DNA of 64,000 nt from Streptomyces sp. XD-27 (GCF_030553055.1 NZ_CP130713.1:7316001-7380000); one strand, 5' to 3'. Numbered from the stretch's first letter, positions 43,855-56,594 are shown. The notes: generated by a model not told the origin, from the sequence alone. Made by a program: numbers and translations.

Positions 43855-45941
43855 ATGCGTCGTGAGTGGGCGGGGGAGTCGGAGCGGGACCAGGCCGTGG
43901 AGGCCTATGTCGAGGACCAGCTGATCCGGCCGTACGCCCCCAGGCGACGGTTCTCCGCCGCCCGCCGTCCGGCGGCCGCCACCCGGCTGGACGTCACGCT
44001 GCTGCTCGGCGCGCGCGGCAGCGGCAAGACCACCCTGCTGCGGCGGCTGGCCGAGTGGGCCCGGCGCGCCCCCGTCGCACGGCTCGACCTGGCCGCGCTC
44101 GGGCAGGAGGGCGGCAAGCCGATCGACGCGCTGGCCGCCGCGGTCTTCGAACTCAACGCCCGCAAGAAGGACTTCCCCCGGCTCACCTTCCCCTCCTTCG
44201 GCCTGCTGGCGATCGCCGTGGCCACCGAGGTGGGCGGCGGCCGGGACGCCGCCGTCCGGGACATGGCCGACGCGCTGGGCGGCCCGGACAGCCGCCGCAC
44301 CGAGGTACTGGGCCGGCTGGCCGACGCCGCGGCCGCCCTCGGCGCCCCGGGCCTGGTCGACGCCGCCCTCCTGCTGCTGCCCGAGTGGCAGCGCGGCTGG
44401 GCCCGGCTGCGCACCCGCTGGCGGCTGTCCCGCATCCGGCGCGCCACCCCCGAACTCCCGCCCGACACCTTCCTGCTCGCCCTCAACCAGCGCTACGGGG
44501 CCCAGGAGGAAGAGGAGCGCAAACGGGCCGAGGCCGTGCTGTTCGAGGCGTTCCTGGACGACCTGCGCCGGGCCTACGGGAGCCGCCGCGGCGGCCGCCG
44601 CCGCACCACCCGCTGCCTGCTGCTGCTCGACAACGTCGACAGCCCGCTGGGCAGCGACTTCCTGGAGCTCCTGCTGGAGGTGCGGCGCGGGACCGACGCC
44701 CCCGACCCGCTGCTGGTGCTGGCCGCCGCGGGCAGCTATCCCAAGGCGCTGGAGGACCACGCCTGGGGCGGGTCGCCCCGCCACGGCGCGTACCCGGGGC
44801 GCTGGGACGGGGCCGAGGAAAGGTTCCGGCCGGAGCGGCTCGCCCGCGGCCTGCGCGTCGGGCAGCTGCGCGACCTGCACCGCCTCGAAGTGGAGCGGCA
44901 GGCCAAGGAGATCCTCCACGAGGCGGGCCGCCGGGTGCCGCCGCCCAAGGCCGACAGCGGCATGAAATGGCTCGGCTGGGCCGTCTACGAGCTGACCCGC
45001 GGCCAGCCCGCCGCCACCGCCGCCGTACTGGAGGCGCTGCTCGGCCACCGCGAGCAGGTGGCGTGGGACGAGCGGCTGCGGCGCCTCTTCGAACCCTCCG
45101 GAACGCTGGTGGACGACCTGCTGGAGCGGCTGCTGCCGGTCGACGCGGGCCGGGAGCTGGTCCGGGTCCTCACCCGCGCCTCCGCCGCCGCCGACCTGGC
45201 GCGCGCCGGGGCCGCCGGAGCCCTGTGGAGCGAGGCGGACGCGGCGGTGCGCAGGGAGTTCGAGGCCTTCGCCGCGGACGCGCTGCGCACCATGCACACC
45301 GGCGGCGGTGACCCCGCCCCCGACGGCGGCCACGGCGCCGACCAGGTACTGCACCCGCTGCTGCGCTTCCTGCTGCTGCGCAAGCTGGCCGCCCAGGACC
45401 CAGGCGACGGCGGACACGGCACCTCGGACGGCACCTGGACGGTCACGCACACGGCGCTGCGGGCCCACGCGCAGGAGACCGGCGAGCCGCTGCTCGTCGC
45501 CTACCACGCCCTCGCCTGCGGTGACCTGGCCACCGCGGCGGGATACCTCAACGAGCGCTTCGGGCGCGGCACCCCCCAGGAGTGGTGCGCCGACCTCGGC
45601 CGACTGCGCAGGGCACCGGTGCACACGCCCGGCGGCGCCCTCGAAGGCCCCCGTGGGAACGCTACGAGCAACTCGTCGCCTTCCTCGGCGAAGGCGTCAT
45701 CGAGAGCCGCCTGCGCACCGTCACCCGGCTGCTGGCCGCCAGCTGGATCAGCCCCGAACCGCCGCCCGCCGCCGCGGACCGCACCGGGGACCCGTACCGC
45801 AACCCGCTGGGAGACCTGTACGCGGAGCTGTACGGCGAGATCGCCGCCCGGTTCCGCACCCTGGCGGCGCACACCGACAGCGTCTCGTGGAACCCGGTGC
45901 TGCTCGGCAAGGCGGCACAGTACGAAGGGAAGCCGTGGTGA
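43855..45941 (+). CDS. STAND-like P-loop ATPase paired with a substrate-binding protein, with one-base frame break
   Basis: About 695 residues once the frame is repaired. Walker A is LLLGARGSGKTTLLRR near residue 50; Walker B is RCLLLLDNVDSP near residue 260. The rest is helical and Ala/Leu/Arg-rich, like the sensor-helical parts of large AAA/STAND ATPases; no transporter signature motif is seen, so it is not an ABC ATPase. The frame breaks near the C5 run at 45648-45652; one more C gives PPWERYEQLVAFLGEG and a natural end at 45941. Length is 3n+2. The stop overlaps the start of the binding-protein gene (GTGA). Function unknown. Confidence 0.75.
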
Positions 45942-47475
45942 CCCGCCCTGCGCTCGTACCGCCCGCCCCGCCGTCGCGGTGGCGCCTGTGGACCGTGCTC
46001 GGCCTGGTGCTGGCGGTCGCGGTGGCCGTGGGAACCGTCCGGCTGGTCGACGCCCGGCGGGAGTCGGCGCGCACCTGCTCCGAAGGCGTGGTCAAGCGCG
46101 GGCCCGGGGACGAGTGCGTCGGAGTCACCGACGGCCGCTTCGTCTTCAGCGAGGCCCTGCGCGAGGTCAGCGAGAAGATCCGGGCCGAGAACCGGCGGGT
46201 GGCCGAGTCCGGCGAGGACTGGGTGGCCGTCGCCTACACCGAGCCCATGACCCGGCGCGGGGACACCGCCGGCAACGACCGCGGACCGGACGTCGTCCGG
46301 CAGGCCGTCGAGGGCGCGTACCTGGCCCAGATGGAACTCAACCACCAGGGCGGCCACGGCCGCACCCCGCAGATCAAACTGCTGCTGGCCAACAGCGGGC
46401 AGGGCGGCGAGCAGTGGCGCCCGCTGGTGGACCAGCTGATCGGCATGAAGGGCGACGGCGACCACCGGCTGGTCGCGGTCGCCGGTTTCGGGCAGTCCCT
46501 GGCCACCACCGAGTCCGCGGTCCGGGCCCTGCGCGGCGCGGGCGTCCCCATGGTGGGCTCCACGGTCGCCGCCGACCGGCTGGCCACGCCGCGGCCCACG
46601 TTCTTCCGGGTCTCCTCACCCAACCGCGACCAGGCGTCCATCGCCGCCGACTACCTCAAGCGGCGGCAGCGCGACCCCGGCTACCGCATCGACGTCATCA
46701 AGGACATCAAGGACGACGACGCGTACAACGAGTCGCTCGACGAGGACTTCGAGCGCGCCGCGGCCGCCGAGAAGCTGCGGCTGGAGACGGCCGACGGCTA
46801 TCCGTTCGTCTCCGGCAGCTCCTCGGCCGCCACCGCGCTCGCCACCATCGCCGAGACCGTCTGCCGCCCCGAACGCCGCCTGGACGCCGTCTATTTCGCC
46901 GGCCGCGGACGGGAACTGAAACTCCTCGTCGAGGCCCTCACCGCCCCGGCCGCGACTGCCCCATCACCGTGCTCTCCGGCTCCAGCGCCCTCGGCATGTT
47001 CTACGACCCGCCGGTCAAGGGCGCCGGGGCCGTCGGCGGCGACGTACTGGACCGCTGGCGCGCCGCCGATGGGGTCAAGGTCCTCTACACCGCCTACGCC
47101 CACCCCGACAGCACCCCGAAGATCTACCCCGGCCGCGCCGGCAACCCCTATCCGGCCTTCCGCAAGGCGTACGACCTCGCCTTCGGCGGGGACCGGGAAC
47201 TGCTCAGCGGCCAGGCCATGATGGGGCACGACGCGGTCCTCAGCCTCGGCGAGGCGATCCGCGACGCGGCGGGCCCGCAGGGCAGCGACGCCGTGGACGC
47301 GGCGGGGGTACGGAACATGCTGCTCCAGGTCGGCAAGCGCGAGACCCTGCGCGGGCTGAGCGGCCCCATCGCGTTCGACGACCGCGGCAACCCGCGGGAC
47401 AAGCCGATGGCGCTGGTCGAACTGCGCCCGGAACCGGAACGGCGCTACACCTACCGGGGGACGGTCCGCCCCTGA
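45938..47475 (+). CDS. Membrane-anchored branched-chain amino-acid-type substrate-binding protein, with one-base frame break
   Basis: About 512 residues from a GTG overlapping the ATPase stop. One N-terminal membrane helix (WTVLGLVLAVAVAVGTVRLV) anchors an extracellular Peripla_BP_6 domain: QAVEGAYLAQMELNHQGG, VAVAGFGQSLATTESAVRAL and GVPMVGSTVAADRLA, then GHDAVLSLGEAIRDA. No lipobox. The frame breaks at the C4 run 46944-46947; one more C restores PGRDCPITVLSGSSALG. Length is 3n+2. There is no permease next to it, so it probably senses rather than imports, signalling to the cytoplasmic ATPase; that is inference. Confidence 0.78.
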
Positions 47476-47546
47476 CCGCCCGAGTCCCAGGCGGCGGGCC
47501 GATATTCGGTGGGCGCCGCGCCCGCGCGCGGCTAGCGTCCGTGGGC

Positions 47547-48308
47547 ATGACCGACTCCTCACCACCCCCGCGCAGCACGCGCCTCGCCTTCCACGGGCCC
47601 CTCTCCGAGGCCCGCGCCGACCGCATCGTGCGGCGCCTCACCCGCACCGGCCCCGCCACCGTCCTCGACATCGGCTGCGGCTGGGCCGAGCTGACGCTCC
47701 GCATCCTCGACGCCGCCCCCGGGGCCACCGGCGTCGGCCTCGACATATGCGCCGACGACCTGGCCCGGGGCCGGCGCAACGCGACGGCCCGCGGACTCGC
47801 CGACCGGATGGAGTTCGTGGAGGAGTCCGCCGTCGGGACCACCCGCGGGCCCGCCGACCTCGTCCTGTGCCTCGGCGCCAGCCACGCCCTCAGCGACGCC
47901 GCACCGCCCCGGCACACCACCGCCGCGCTCGGCGAGCTCCGCCGCCTGGTCGCGCCCGGCGGCCGGGTCCTCCTCGGCGAGGGCTTCTGGGAGCGCACCC
48001 CCACCGAGGCCGAACTCTCCCGCATGTGGCCGGGCGCCCACGCCGGTGAGCACCTCGACCTCGCCGGTCTCGCCGACGCCGCCGTCGCGGCCGGATTCCG
48101 CCCCGAATGGATCGAGACGGCCGGTCAGGACGAATGGGACGAGTTCGAGTCGGCGTACCAGGCCGATACGGAGGAGTGGCTGGCCACGCACGGCGACCAC
48201 CCGCTGGCCGCCGAGACCCGCGAACGCCTCGACCGCCACCGCACGAGCCGCCTCGCCTACCGCGGCGTGCTCGGACTCGCGTATCTGACCCTGATCCCGG
48301 TCGACTGA
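47547..48308 (+). CDS. SAM-dependent methyltransferase
   Basis: A 253-residue class I methyltransferase. The glycine-rich SAM motif is VLDIGCGWAELTLRIL and the acidic end of strand 2 is GVGLDICADDL; DLVLCLGASHAL is motif II, and LRRLVAPGGRVLLGEGFWER is motif III. The C-terminal part (HTSRLAYRGVLGLAYLTLIP-like) is specific to this subgroup. The ATG at 47547 has no ribosome site, but TAGCGT sits about 9-14 nt upstream, suggesting a leaderless transcript. The substrate is unknown. Confidence 0.85.
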   Translation: MTDSSPPPRSTRLAFHGPLSEARADRIVRRLTRTGPATVLDIGCGWAELTLRILDAAPGATGVGLDICADDLARGRRNATARGLADRMEFVEESAVGTTRGPADLVLCLGASHALSDAAPPRHTTAALGELRRLVAPGGRVLLGEGFWERTPTEAELSRMWPGAHAGEHLDLAGLADAAVAAGFRPEWIETAGQDEWDEFESAYQADTEEWLATHGDHPLAAETRERLDRHRTSRLAYRGVLGLAYLTLIPVD

Positions 48309-48333
48309 CACCCGAAGGCGAGCGGCGGGAGCC

Positions 48334-49725
48334 TCACGGGCCGTACCAGACCGTCGTGGTGTTGCAGAACTCGCGGATCCCGTAGCCCGACAGCTCCCGC
48401 CCGTAGCCGGACCGCTTGACCCCGCCGAACGGGAACGCGGGGTGCGAGGCCGTCATGCCGTTGAAGTAGACCCCGCCCGCCTCCATGTCCCGTACGCACC
48501 GCTCCTGCTCGGCCTCGTCGCGGGTCCACACATTCGAACTGAGACCGAAGGAGGTGCCGTTGGCCAGGGCGAGCGCCTCGTCGAGGTCGTCCACCCGGTA
48601 CAGTGCGGCGACCGGCCCGAACGCCTCCTCGCGGTGGATCCGCATCCGGGGGGTGACCCCGGCCAGCACCGTCGGCTCGTAGAACCAGCCCCGTTCGAGC
48701 CCCGGCGGACGGCGCCCGCCGCACAGGGTCCGCGCTCCGTGCCGCACCGCGTCCTCGACCAGTTCCTCCAGGTCGGCGCGGCCCTTCTCGGTGGAGAGCG
48801 GACCGATGTCGGTGGACTCCGCCATCGGGTCGCCCACCGTCAGGGCCGCCATGCCCCCGGTGAAGCGGGCCGCGAAGTCGTCGTACACGTCGCGGTGCGC
48901 GATGAAGCGCTTGGCCGCGATGCACGACTGGCCGTTGTTCTGCGCCCGCGCCGTGACGGCCGTGCGCGCCGCCTGCTCGATGTCGGCCGAGGGCAGCACC
49001 ACGTACGGGTCGCTGCCGCCCAGCTCCAGCACCGTCTTCTTGACCTCGTCGCCGGCGACGGCGGCCACCGACCGCCCCGCCGATTCGCTGCCGGTGAGCG
49101 TGGCCGCCGCGATCCGCGGATCGCGCAGGATGCCCTCGACGGCCGCCGCGCCGACCAGCAGCGTCTGGAAGCAGCCCGCCGGGTAGCCCGCCCGCAGGAA
49201 CAGCTCCTCCAGGTACAGCGCGGTCCGCGGCACGTTCGAGGCGTGCTTGAGCAGGCCGACGTTGCCCGCCATCAGCGCGGGCGCGGCGAACCGGATCACC
49301 TGCCACAGCGGGAAGTTCCACGGCATCACGGCCAGCACCGGGCCGAGCGGACGGTGCACGACGCGGGCCGCGGCGGCGCCCGAGTCCCGTACGTCGGCCT
49401 CCGCCGGCCGCTCCTCGGACAGCAGCTCCGCGGCGTGCGCGGCGTACCAGCGCATCGCCTTGACGCACTTGGCGGCCTCGGCGCGGGCCGCGGCCAGCGG
49501 CTTGCCCATCTCGGTCGTCACCTTGCGGGCGACGTCCTCCTGGTCCGCCTCCAGCAGCTCGGCGGCGCGGTTCAGCAGAGCGGCGCGCTCGCCGAGGCCG
49601 AGGCCGCGGAAGCGGCGGAAGGCGGAGTCGGCGGCGGCCAGCCGCCGCTCGATCTCCTCGGGTCCCAGCTCCTCGAAGGTCTGCAGGGTCTCGCCGGTCG
49701 CCGGGTTCACCGTCGCGATGGCCAT
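48334..49725 (-). CDS. NAD(P)-dependent succinate-semialdehyde dehydrogenase
   Basis: A 463-residue aldehyde dehydrogenase. PWNFPLWQ, LTGSESAGRSVA, the catalytic Glu in VLELGGSDPYVV and the Cys in NNGQSCIAAKRF are all present; FGGVKRSGYGRELS and the C-terminal REFCNTTTVWYG match the SSADH subgroup. It oxidises succinate semialdehyde from GABA breakdown to succinate. Length is normal. No GABA transaminase gene is adjacent. It lies downstream of the geosmin synthase gene on the same strand, 56 nt away. Confidence 0.9.
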   Translation of the reverse strand: MAIATVNPATGETLQTFEELGPEEIERRLAAADSAFRRFRGLGLGERAALLNRAAELLEADQEDVARKVTTEMGKPLAAARAEAAKCVKAMRWYAAHAAELLSEERPAEADVRDSGAAAARVVHRPLGPVLAVMPWNFPLWQVIRFAAPALMAGNVGLLKHASNVPRTALYLEELFLRAGYPAGCFQTLLVGAAAVEGILRDPRIAAATLTGSESAGRSVAAVAGDEVKKTVLELGGSDPYVVLPSADIEQAARTAVTARAQNNGQSCIAAKRFIAHRDVYDDFAARFTGGMAALTVGDPMAESTDIGPLSTEKGRADLEELVEDAVRHGARTLCGGRRPPGLERGWFYEPTVLAGVTPRMRIHREEAFGPVAALYRVDDLDEALALANGTSFGLSSNVWTRDEAEQERCVRDMEAGGVYFNGMTASHPAFPFGGVKRSGYGRELSGYGIREFCNTTTVWYGP

Positions 49726-49747
49726 GGGGTGCTTCTTCCTTTCGTCG

Positions 49748-49777
49748 ACTGGCCCCCCTGGCCCCCTGGCCCCCTGG
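49748..49777. repeat. 8-bp tandem repeat (TGGCCCCC) behind the geosmin synthase gene
   Basis: Three near-perfect copies of TGGCCCCC(C) end in TGG in the 55-bp gap between the geosmin synthase stop and the SSADH start. Another post-stop tandem repeat in this window, here without a stop codon in each unit. Confidence 0.7.
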
Positions 49778-49780
49778 TCC

Positions 49781-52135
<2,355 letters not shown>

Positions 52136-52154
52136 TCATGGCGTCGGCGCGGGG

Positions 52155-54329
52155 TCAGCCCAGGCCAGGCACCGCGGAGATCACCAGGTCGATCAGCTTG
52201 ATCCCGATGAAGGGCAGCACCAGCCCGCCGAGCCCGTAGACCGCCAGGTTCCTGCGGAGCAGGTCGTGCGCGGACGCCGGGGTGTAGCGGACCCCGCGCA
52301 GCGCGAGCGGGATCAGCGCCACGATGATCAGCGCGTTGAAGATGATCGCCGAGGCGATCGCCGAGGTCGGGCTCTGCAGCCCCATGATGTTGAGCGACTC
52401 CAGGCCCGGGTAGGCGGAGGAGAACATCGCCGGGGTGATCGCGAAGTACTTCGCGACGTCGTTGGTGATGGAGAAGGTGGTCAGCGCGCCGCGCGTGATG
52501 AGCAGCTGCTTGCCGATCTCCACGATCTCGATCAGCTTGGTCGGGTTGGAGTCCAGGTCCACCATGTTCCCGGCCTCCTTGGCGGCCGAGGTGCCGGTGT
52601 TCATGGCCACGCCGACGTCCGCCTGCGCGAGCGCCGGGGCGTCGTTCGTGCCGTCCCCCGTCATCGCGACGAGCTTGCCGTCGGCCTGTTCCCGCCGGAT
52701 GAGGGCGAGCTTGTCCTCCGGCGTGGCCTGGGCGAGGAAGTCGTCCACGCCCGCCTCGGCGGCGATGGCCTTGGCGGTCAGCGGGTTGTCGCCGGTGACC
52801 ATGACCGTACGGATGCCCATCCGGCGCAGCTCGGCGAACCGCTCCCGGATGCCGTCCTTGACCACGTCCTTGAGGTGGATGACGCCGAGCACCCGGGGCC
52901 CGTCGCCGTCGTGCACCGCGACCAGCAGCGGCGTGCCCCCGGAGGCCGCGATCGAGTCGGTGAACATCCGGGCCTGGGGCGGGACCTGACCGCCGTACAT
53001 CTCCACCCAGCGGATCACCTCGGCCGCCGCGCCCTTGCGGATGTGGCACGCGCCGCCGCCCTCCCAGCGCAGGTCGACCCCGCTCATCCGGGTCTTGGCG
53101 CTGAACTCCACGTACCGCGCCTGCCGCAGCTCGCCCTCGGCCGGCTCCCGCAGCCCGTACTTCCTCTGGGCCAGTACGACGATCGACCGGCCCTCGGGGG
53201 TCTCGTCGGCCAGCGAGGCCAGCTGCGCCGCGTCGGCGAGCCGCACCTCGTCCATGCCCGGCAGCGGCACGAAGGCAGACGCCTCGCGGTTGCCGAGGGT
53301 GATGGTGCCGGTCTTGTCCAGCAGCAGCGTGTCGACGTCCCCCGCGGCCTCGACCGCCCGGCCCGACATCGCCAGCACGTTGCGCTGCACCAGCCGGTCC
53401 ATGCCGGCGATGCCGATCGCCGAGATCAGCGCGCCGATCGTGGTCGGGATGAGGGTGACGAGGAGGGCGACGAGCACGGTGGTGGACTGGGCGGCGTCCG
53501 CGTACTCGGCCATCGGCTGGAGCGCCACCACCACCAGCACGAAGATGATGGTGAGCGCGGCGAGCAGGATGTTCAGCGCGACCTCGTTGGGCGTCTTCTG
53601 CCGGGTGGTGCCCTCCACCAGGGCGATCATCCGGTCCAGGAAGCTGTTCCCGGGGCGCGAGGTGACCCGTACGACGATCGCGTCGGACAGCACCGTGGTG
53701 CCGCCGGTCACCCCCGACCGGTCCCCGCCCGACTCGCGGATGACGGGCGCGGACTCCCCGGTCACGGCCGACTCGTCGACCGCCGCCACACCCGCGACGA
53801 CCTCGCCGTCGGCCGGGATCGGCATCCCGGCCTCCACGAGCACGAAGTCGAACATCCGCAGCTTGTCGGCCGCGACCATCGTCAGTTCGGCGCGGTCCAC
53901 GTCCATGCCCACCCGCCAGTGCCGCAGCCGCTGCGCGACCATCGCGGTGCGTGCCCGGCGCAGCGACTCGGCCTGCGCCTTGCCGCGCCCCTCCGCGACG
54001 GCCTCGGCGAGGTTGGCGAAGACGACGGTCAGCCACAGCCAGCAGCTGATCACCCAGGTGAAGACGGAGGGGTGGAACACCGCGGACAGCGTCGTCAGCA
54101 CCGCCCCCGCGGCCACCACGAACAGCACGGGATTGTGCGCCAGCGCCCGCGGGTGCAGCTTCCGCAGCGCCTCGGGGAAGGCCGTGACCAGCTGCACCGG
54201 CTGGAAGAAGCCGGCCGCGCGGCGACGGTGGGACCTGACTTCCGGCCCGCCTCGCCGGGGTGTCGGGTCCGCCGGGGCTGTCGGGTCCGCGGAGTCCGTC
54301 GGAGCCTGGTGCGGTGCAGCGGGGAGCAT
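52155..54329 (-). CDS. kdpB: KdpB, ATPase subunit of the K+-transporting P-type ATPase, without kdpA/kdpC
   Basis: A 724-residue P-type ATPase of the KdpB group. It has an N-terminal Pro/Ala-rich extension of about 45 residues, [20 protein letters not shown], the A-domain [19 protein letters not shown], the phosphorylation motif LLDKTGTIT, the hinge [20 protein letters not shown] and the C-terminal helices typical of the family. KdpB alone cannot move K+; it needs KdpA and KdpC, yet the neighbours are geosmin synthase and a thioesterase. The ATG at 54329 has GAGAAGG upstream; a start at 54428 is also open. Either a moved gene, a relic with intact sequence, or a subunit serving distant kdpA/kdpC. 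Confidence 0.93.
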   Translation of the reverse strand: MLPAAPHQAPTDSADPTAPADPTPRRGGPEVRSHRRRAAGFFQPVQLVTAFPEALRKLHPRALAHNPVLFVVAAGAVLTTLSAVFHPSVFTWVISCWLWLTVVFANLAEAVAEGRGKAQAESLRRARTAMVAQRLRHWRVGMDVDRAELTMVAADKLRMFDFVLVEAGMPIPADGEVVAGVAAVDESAVTGESAPVIRESGGDRSGVTGGTTVLSDAIVVRVTSRPGNSFLDRMIALVEGTTRQKTPNEVALNILLAALTIIFVLVVVALQPMAEYADAAQSTTVLVALLVTLIPTTIGALISAIGIAGMDRLVQRNVLAMSGRAVEAAGDVDTLLLDKTGTITLGNREASAFVPLPGMDEVRLADAAQLASLADETPEGRSIVVLAQRKYGLREPAEGELRQARYVEFSAKTRMSGVDLRWEGGGACHIRKGAAAEVIRWVEMYGGQVPPQARMFTDSIAASGGTPLLVAVHDGDGPRVLGVIHLKDVVKDGIRERFAELRRMGIRTVMVTGDNPLTAKAIAAEAGVDDFLAQATPEDKLALIRREQADGKLVAMTGDGTNDAPALAQADVGVAMNTGTSAAKEAGNMVDLDSNPTKLIEIVEIGKQLLITRGALTTFSITNDVAKYFAITPAMFSSAYPGLESLNIMGLQSPTSAIASAIIFNALIIVALIPLALRGVRYTPASAHDLLRRNLAVYGLGGLVLPFIGIKLIDLVISAVPGLG

Positions 54330-54481
54330 CGGGGAGACCTTCTCGTGGGGTGTCGGCCGGGACGCGAGAACCCGGCCCGCCGGCGTCCCGGCGGCCGCCC
54401 CGGAATCTAGCTCCCCACATGCCCGCATACCCCTGCTGAGCTGCGGAAATTGGCGCCCCTTTGACGAACGGCCGCCCGTGC

Positions 54482-54529
54482 CGTCAAGCCCGCGTCAGAA
54501 TCCGCCGCGCCGCCGTCAGAGCCCCGTCA
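54482..54529. promoter_or_regulatory. Four CGTCA repeats with 11-nt spacing upstream of kdpB
   Basis: CGTCA occurs at 54482, 54493, 54514 and 54525, giving two direct-repeat pairs of 11-nt period about 21 nt apart. This is the arrangement expected of OmpR/PhoB-type response regulators such as KdpE. It lies about 155-200 nt upstream of kdpB and just past the thioesterase stop. TAGATT (minus strand, 54404-54409) may be the -10. Confidence 0.5.
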
Positions 54530-54551
54530 AGGCCCGTGTGGACGGCGCGCG

Positions 54552-55301
54552 TCACCAGTGCCGGGCGGGCTTGAGCGCGTCCACGTACTCGGGCAGCCGC
54601 GCCCACACCTCGGGCGTGTAGAAGTGGCCGCCGGGCAGCCGGGTGGCATGGCATCCGGCGTCGGCCAGGGAGTGCCACCGCTCCAACCGGGCGGCGTCCA
54701 GGACGTCGTGCTCCCCGTGGAGCACCTGCAGCGGCACGCCGGCCCGCGCGTCCGGCGCGCACCGGTAGCTGTCCATGGCGCGCAGATCCGCGCGGAAGGT
54801 GTCCACGGCGATCGCCACGAGATCGGGCTCGGCCAGCAGCTCCTCCGGCAACTGGCCCACCGAGCACATCCAGTCCGCCAGCTCCTCGTCGGTGTCCGAC
54901 AGCATCGGCGTCTCGGTGCGCGGGTTGTGCCCCAAGAGCGGGGCGTGCGCGCCCGAGACCACCAGCGCCTGCGGCGGGGCGACGCCCGCCCGCTCCAGCC
55001 GCTGCGCGAGGTCGAAGGCGACCCAGGCGCCCATGCTGTGCCCCAGCAGGACATAGGGGCGGTCGGCCAGGGTGCGGACCGACCTCAGGGCGTCGCCGAC
55101 CAGTTCGTCCCAGTCCTCCGCGAAGGGGACGTGGAACCTCGACTCCCGACCCGGGTAGCGGTGCAGCACCAGCTCGACGTCATCGGGCAGGGCGTGGGCC
55201 CATGGCCGGAACGACCTGGTGCCGCCCCCTCCGAAGCTCATGCACACCAAACTCCGTCCGGCGTCCGGCCGGGGCAGCGGGCGGAGCAGCGATGCGGTCA
55301 C
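54552..55301 (-). CDS. Type II thioesterase (alpha/beta hydrolase)
   Basis: A 249-residue thioesterase of the NRPS/PKS-associated type II kind. The nucleophile motif is LLGHSMGAWVAF, the Asp is in HGEHDVLD and the His in GGHFYTPEVW; FGGGGTRSFRPW and LVLHRYPGRESRF are typical N-terminal features. Its usual job is removing wrong acyl groups from carrier proteins, but no carrier-protein gene remains nearby. The GTG start (GGGAG upstream) was chosen; the same frame runs upstream into the hpaB relic but is out of context. Together with that relic it suggests remains of a natural-product locus. Confidence 0.88.
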   Translation of the reverse strand: MTASLLRPLPRPDAGRSLVCMSFGGGGTRSFRPWAHALPDDVELVLHRYPGRESRFHVPFAEDWDELVGDALRSVRTLADRPYVLLGHSMGAWVAFDLAQRLERAGVAPPQALVVSGAHAPLLGHNPRTETPMLSDTDEELADWMCSVGQLPEELLAEPDLVAIAVDTFRADLRAMDSYRCAPDARAGVPLQVLHGEHDVLDAARLERWHSLADAGCHATRLPGGHFYTPEVWARLPEYVDALKPARHW

Positions 55302-55399
55302 CTGAACTCCCGTAGGAAAGAGGGCGAAATGGGAAACCGATCGTACTTGCTCCGCCGGGCGCCGCCGAAGCCGCCGTGGATTTCTTGATGTTGGAGCGC

Positions 55400-55746
55400 C
55401 ACCGCGGCGGGTCCGGTGCGTCGAGCCATGGACCTCTGCGCCAGCCGTCCACGTCGTGGTCCGCCATGCAGATCGCGACGCATTCCCGGGCGAATTCTCG
55501 TAGTCGGTGACGCTCCCGCGCCCCGTCGCCCATTTCAGGGTGTCGAGACGGATCTGCTCGCCGTTGCCCGAGGAGTTGAGCTCATAAAGCTCGTGCCGGC
55601 CGCCGAACTCCGTGCCGACGGCGTCCCAGACGAGAGTGAACAGCTTGATCCGGTCGTGGGCGTAGGGATCCGAGCCGCGGTGGAAACGCTCGACGAGATG
55701 GCGCAGTTCCGGACGGTCCAGGTCCCGTCCCGTGGACGGGACAACG
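55400..55746 (-). pseudogene. C-terminal relic of an HpaB-family (4-hydroxyphenylacetate 3-hydroxylase-like) monooxygenase
   Basis: The stretch RHLVERFHRGSDPYAHDRIK, then LVWDAVGTEFGGRHELYEL and LDTLKWATGRGSVTDYE, matches the C-terminal part of HpaB-type flavin monooxygenases, and continues in another frame as FARECVAICMADHDVDGW after a one-base slip near 55497. The N-terminal three quarters are absent (families are about 480-520 residues), so it is a truncated relic. It lies just upstream of the type II thioesterase. Confidence 0.65.
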
Positions 55747-55812
55747 AGCGGCGAGCCGCCCAGCACGGCCCATACGGGACCAGGCGGCGATCGCCTCCCG
55801 CGCCCGCCAGGT

Positions 55813-55892
55813 GGCGGTCAGGCGGCCGCGGGGCGGCGGTCAGGCGGCGGGGTGGCGGTCAGGCGGCGGGGTGGCGGTCAGGCGGCCGCGGG
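55813..55892. repeat. Tandem repeat (about 19-22 bp, four copies) behind the NmrA-like gene
   Basis: GGCGGTCAGGCGGC-type units begin at 55813, 55835, 55854 and 55873 and run to the stop of the gene at 55893. On that gene's strand every unit contains a TGA, so this resembles the stop-linked repeats at 37627 and 41636. Confidence 0.75.
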
Positions 55893-56531
55893 TCAGTGGG
55901 CGACGGTGAACCTGGTCCGGTGGTGGGCGGGCCGCTCGGCCTCGTCCAGCAGCGCCACGGCCAGATCCTCCATGGAGATCGCGGAGTTGCCGTCGGCGTC
56001 GATCAATAGTTCGTCGCGGCCCAGCCGGTACGCGCCCGTGCGCTCGCCCGGCTCCAGCAGGGCGGGCGGGCTCAGATACGCCCAGTCCACCCCCGTCTCG
56101 GCGCGGCACACCTGGTGCTGGTCGGCGCAGGCCAGGGCGATGGCCCGCAGGTCGGCGGGGAAGTCCGGATCCTCGACCACGGTCAGGCCGCCTCTGCCTG
56201 GCAGGGTCAGGGTGGCCGCGCCGCCGACGAGCAGCAGCCGGACGCCGGTCCTGGCCAGCCCGGCCAGCAGCGCCCTGGTGGTGGCGACGAGGTCGCCCTC
56301 GCGGCCGGGGGCCGGGCGGGTCGCGCTGATCACCAGGTCCTGACCCGCGCTCAGCGCGGCCACGTCCTCGGGGTTCGCGGCGTCGCCGGTACGGGCGCGG
56401 GCGGCGGCGGGCAGTTCGGGGAAGCGGGCAGGATCGCGGACCACGGCGGTGACCTCGTGGCCGCGCGACAGGGCCTCGGCCACCACGCGGCTTCCCACGG
56501 CTCCGACCGCTCCGAACACGGTGATACGCAT
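55893..56531 (-). CDS. NAD(P)-binding NmrA/SDR-a5-like reductase
   Basis: A 212-residue atypical SDR with the N-terminal VFGAVGAVGSRVVAEALSRG dinucleotide motif (GxxGxxG) and VRDPARFPE after strand 2. WAYLSPPALLEPGERTGAYR and LAVALLDEAERPAHHRTRF are usual for the NAD(H)-binding flavin reductase-like/NmrA group. No catalytic Tyr-x3-Lys is needed in this class. Role unknown; possibly redox sensing or quinone metabolism. It precedes no partner on its strand and lies downstream of the EamA exporter gene by 63 nt. Confidence 0.8.
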   Translation of the reverse strand: MRITVFGAVGAVGSRVVAEALSRGHEVTAVVRDPARFPELPAAARARTGDAANPEDVAALSAGQDLVISATRPAPGREGDLVATTRALLAGLARTGVRLLLVGGAATLTLPGRGGLTVVEDPDFPADLRAIALACADQHQVCRAETGVDWAYLSPPALLEPGERTGAYRLGRDELLIDADGNSAISMEDLAVALLDEAERPAHHRTRFTVAH

Positions 56532-56594
56532 GGTTGTCTCCTTCTTGCTTCTGAATGGGTGGGGGTGATGTGTGGAGGGGGTCGGGACGACGGG

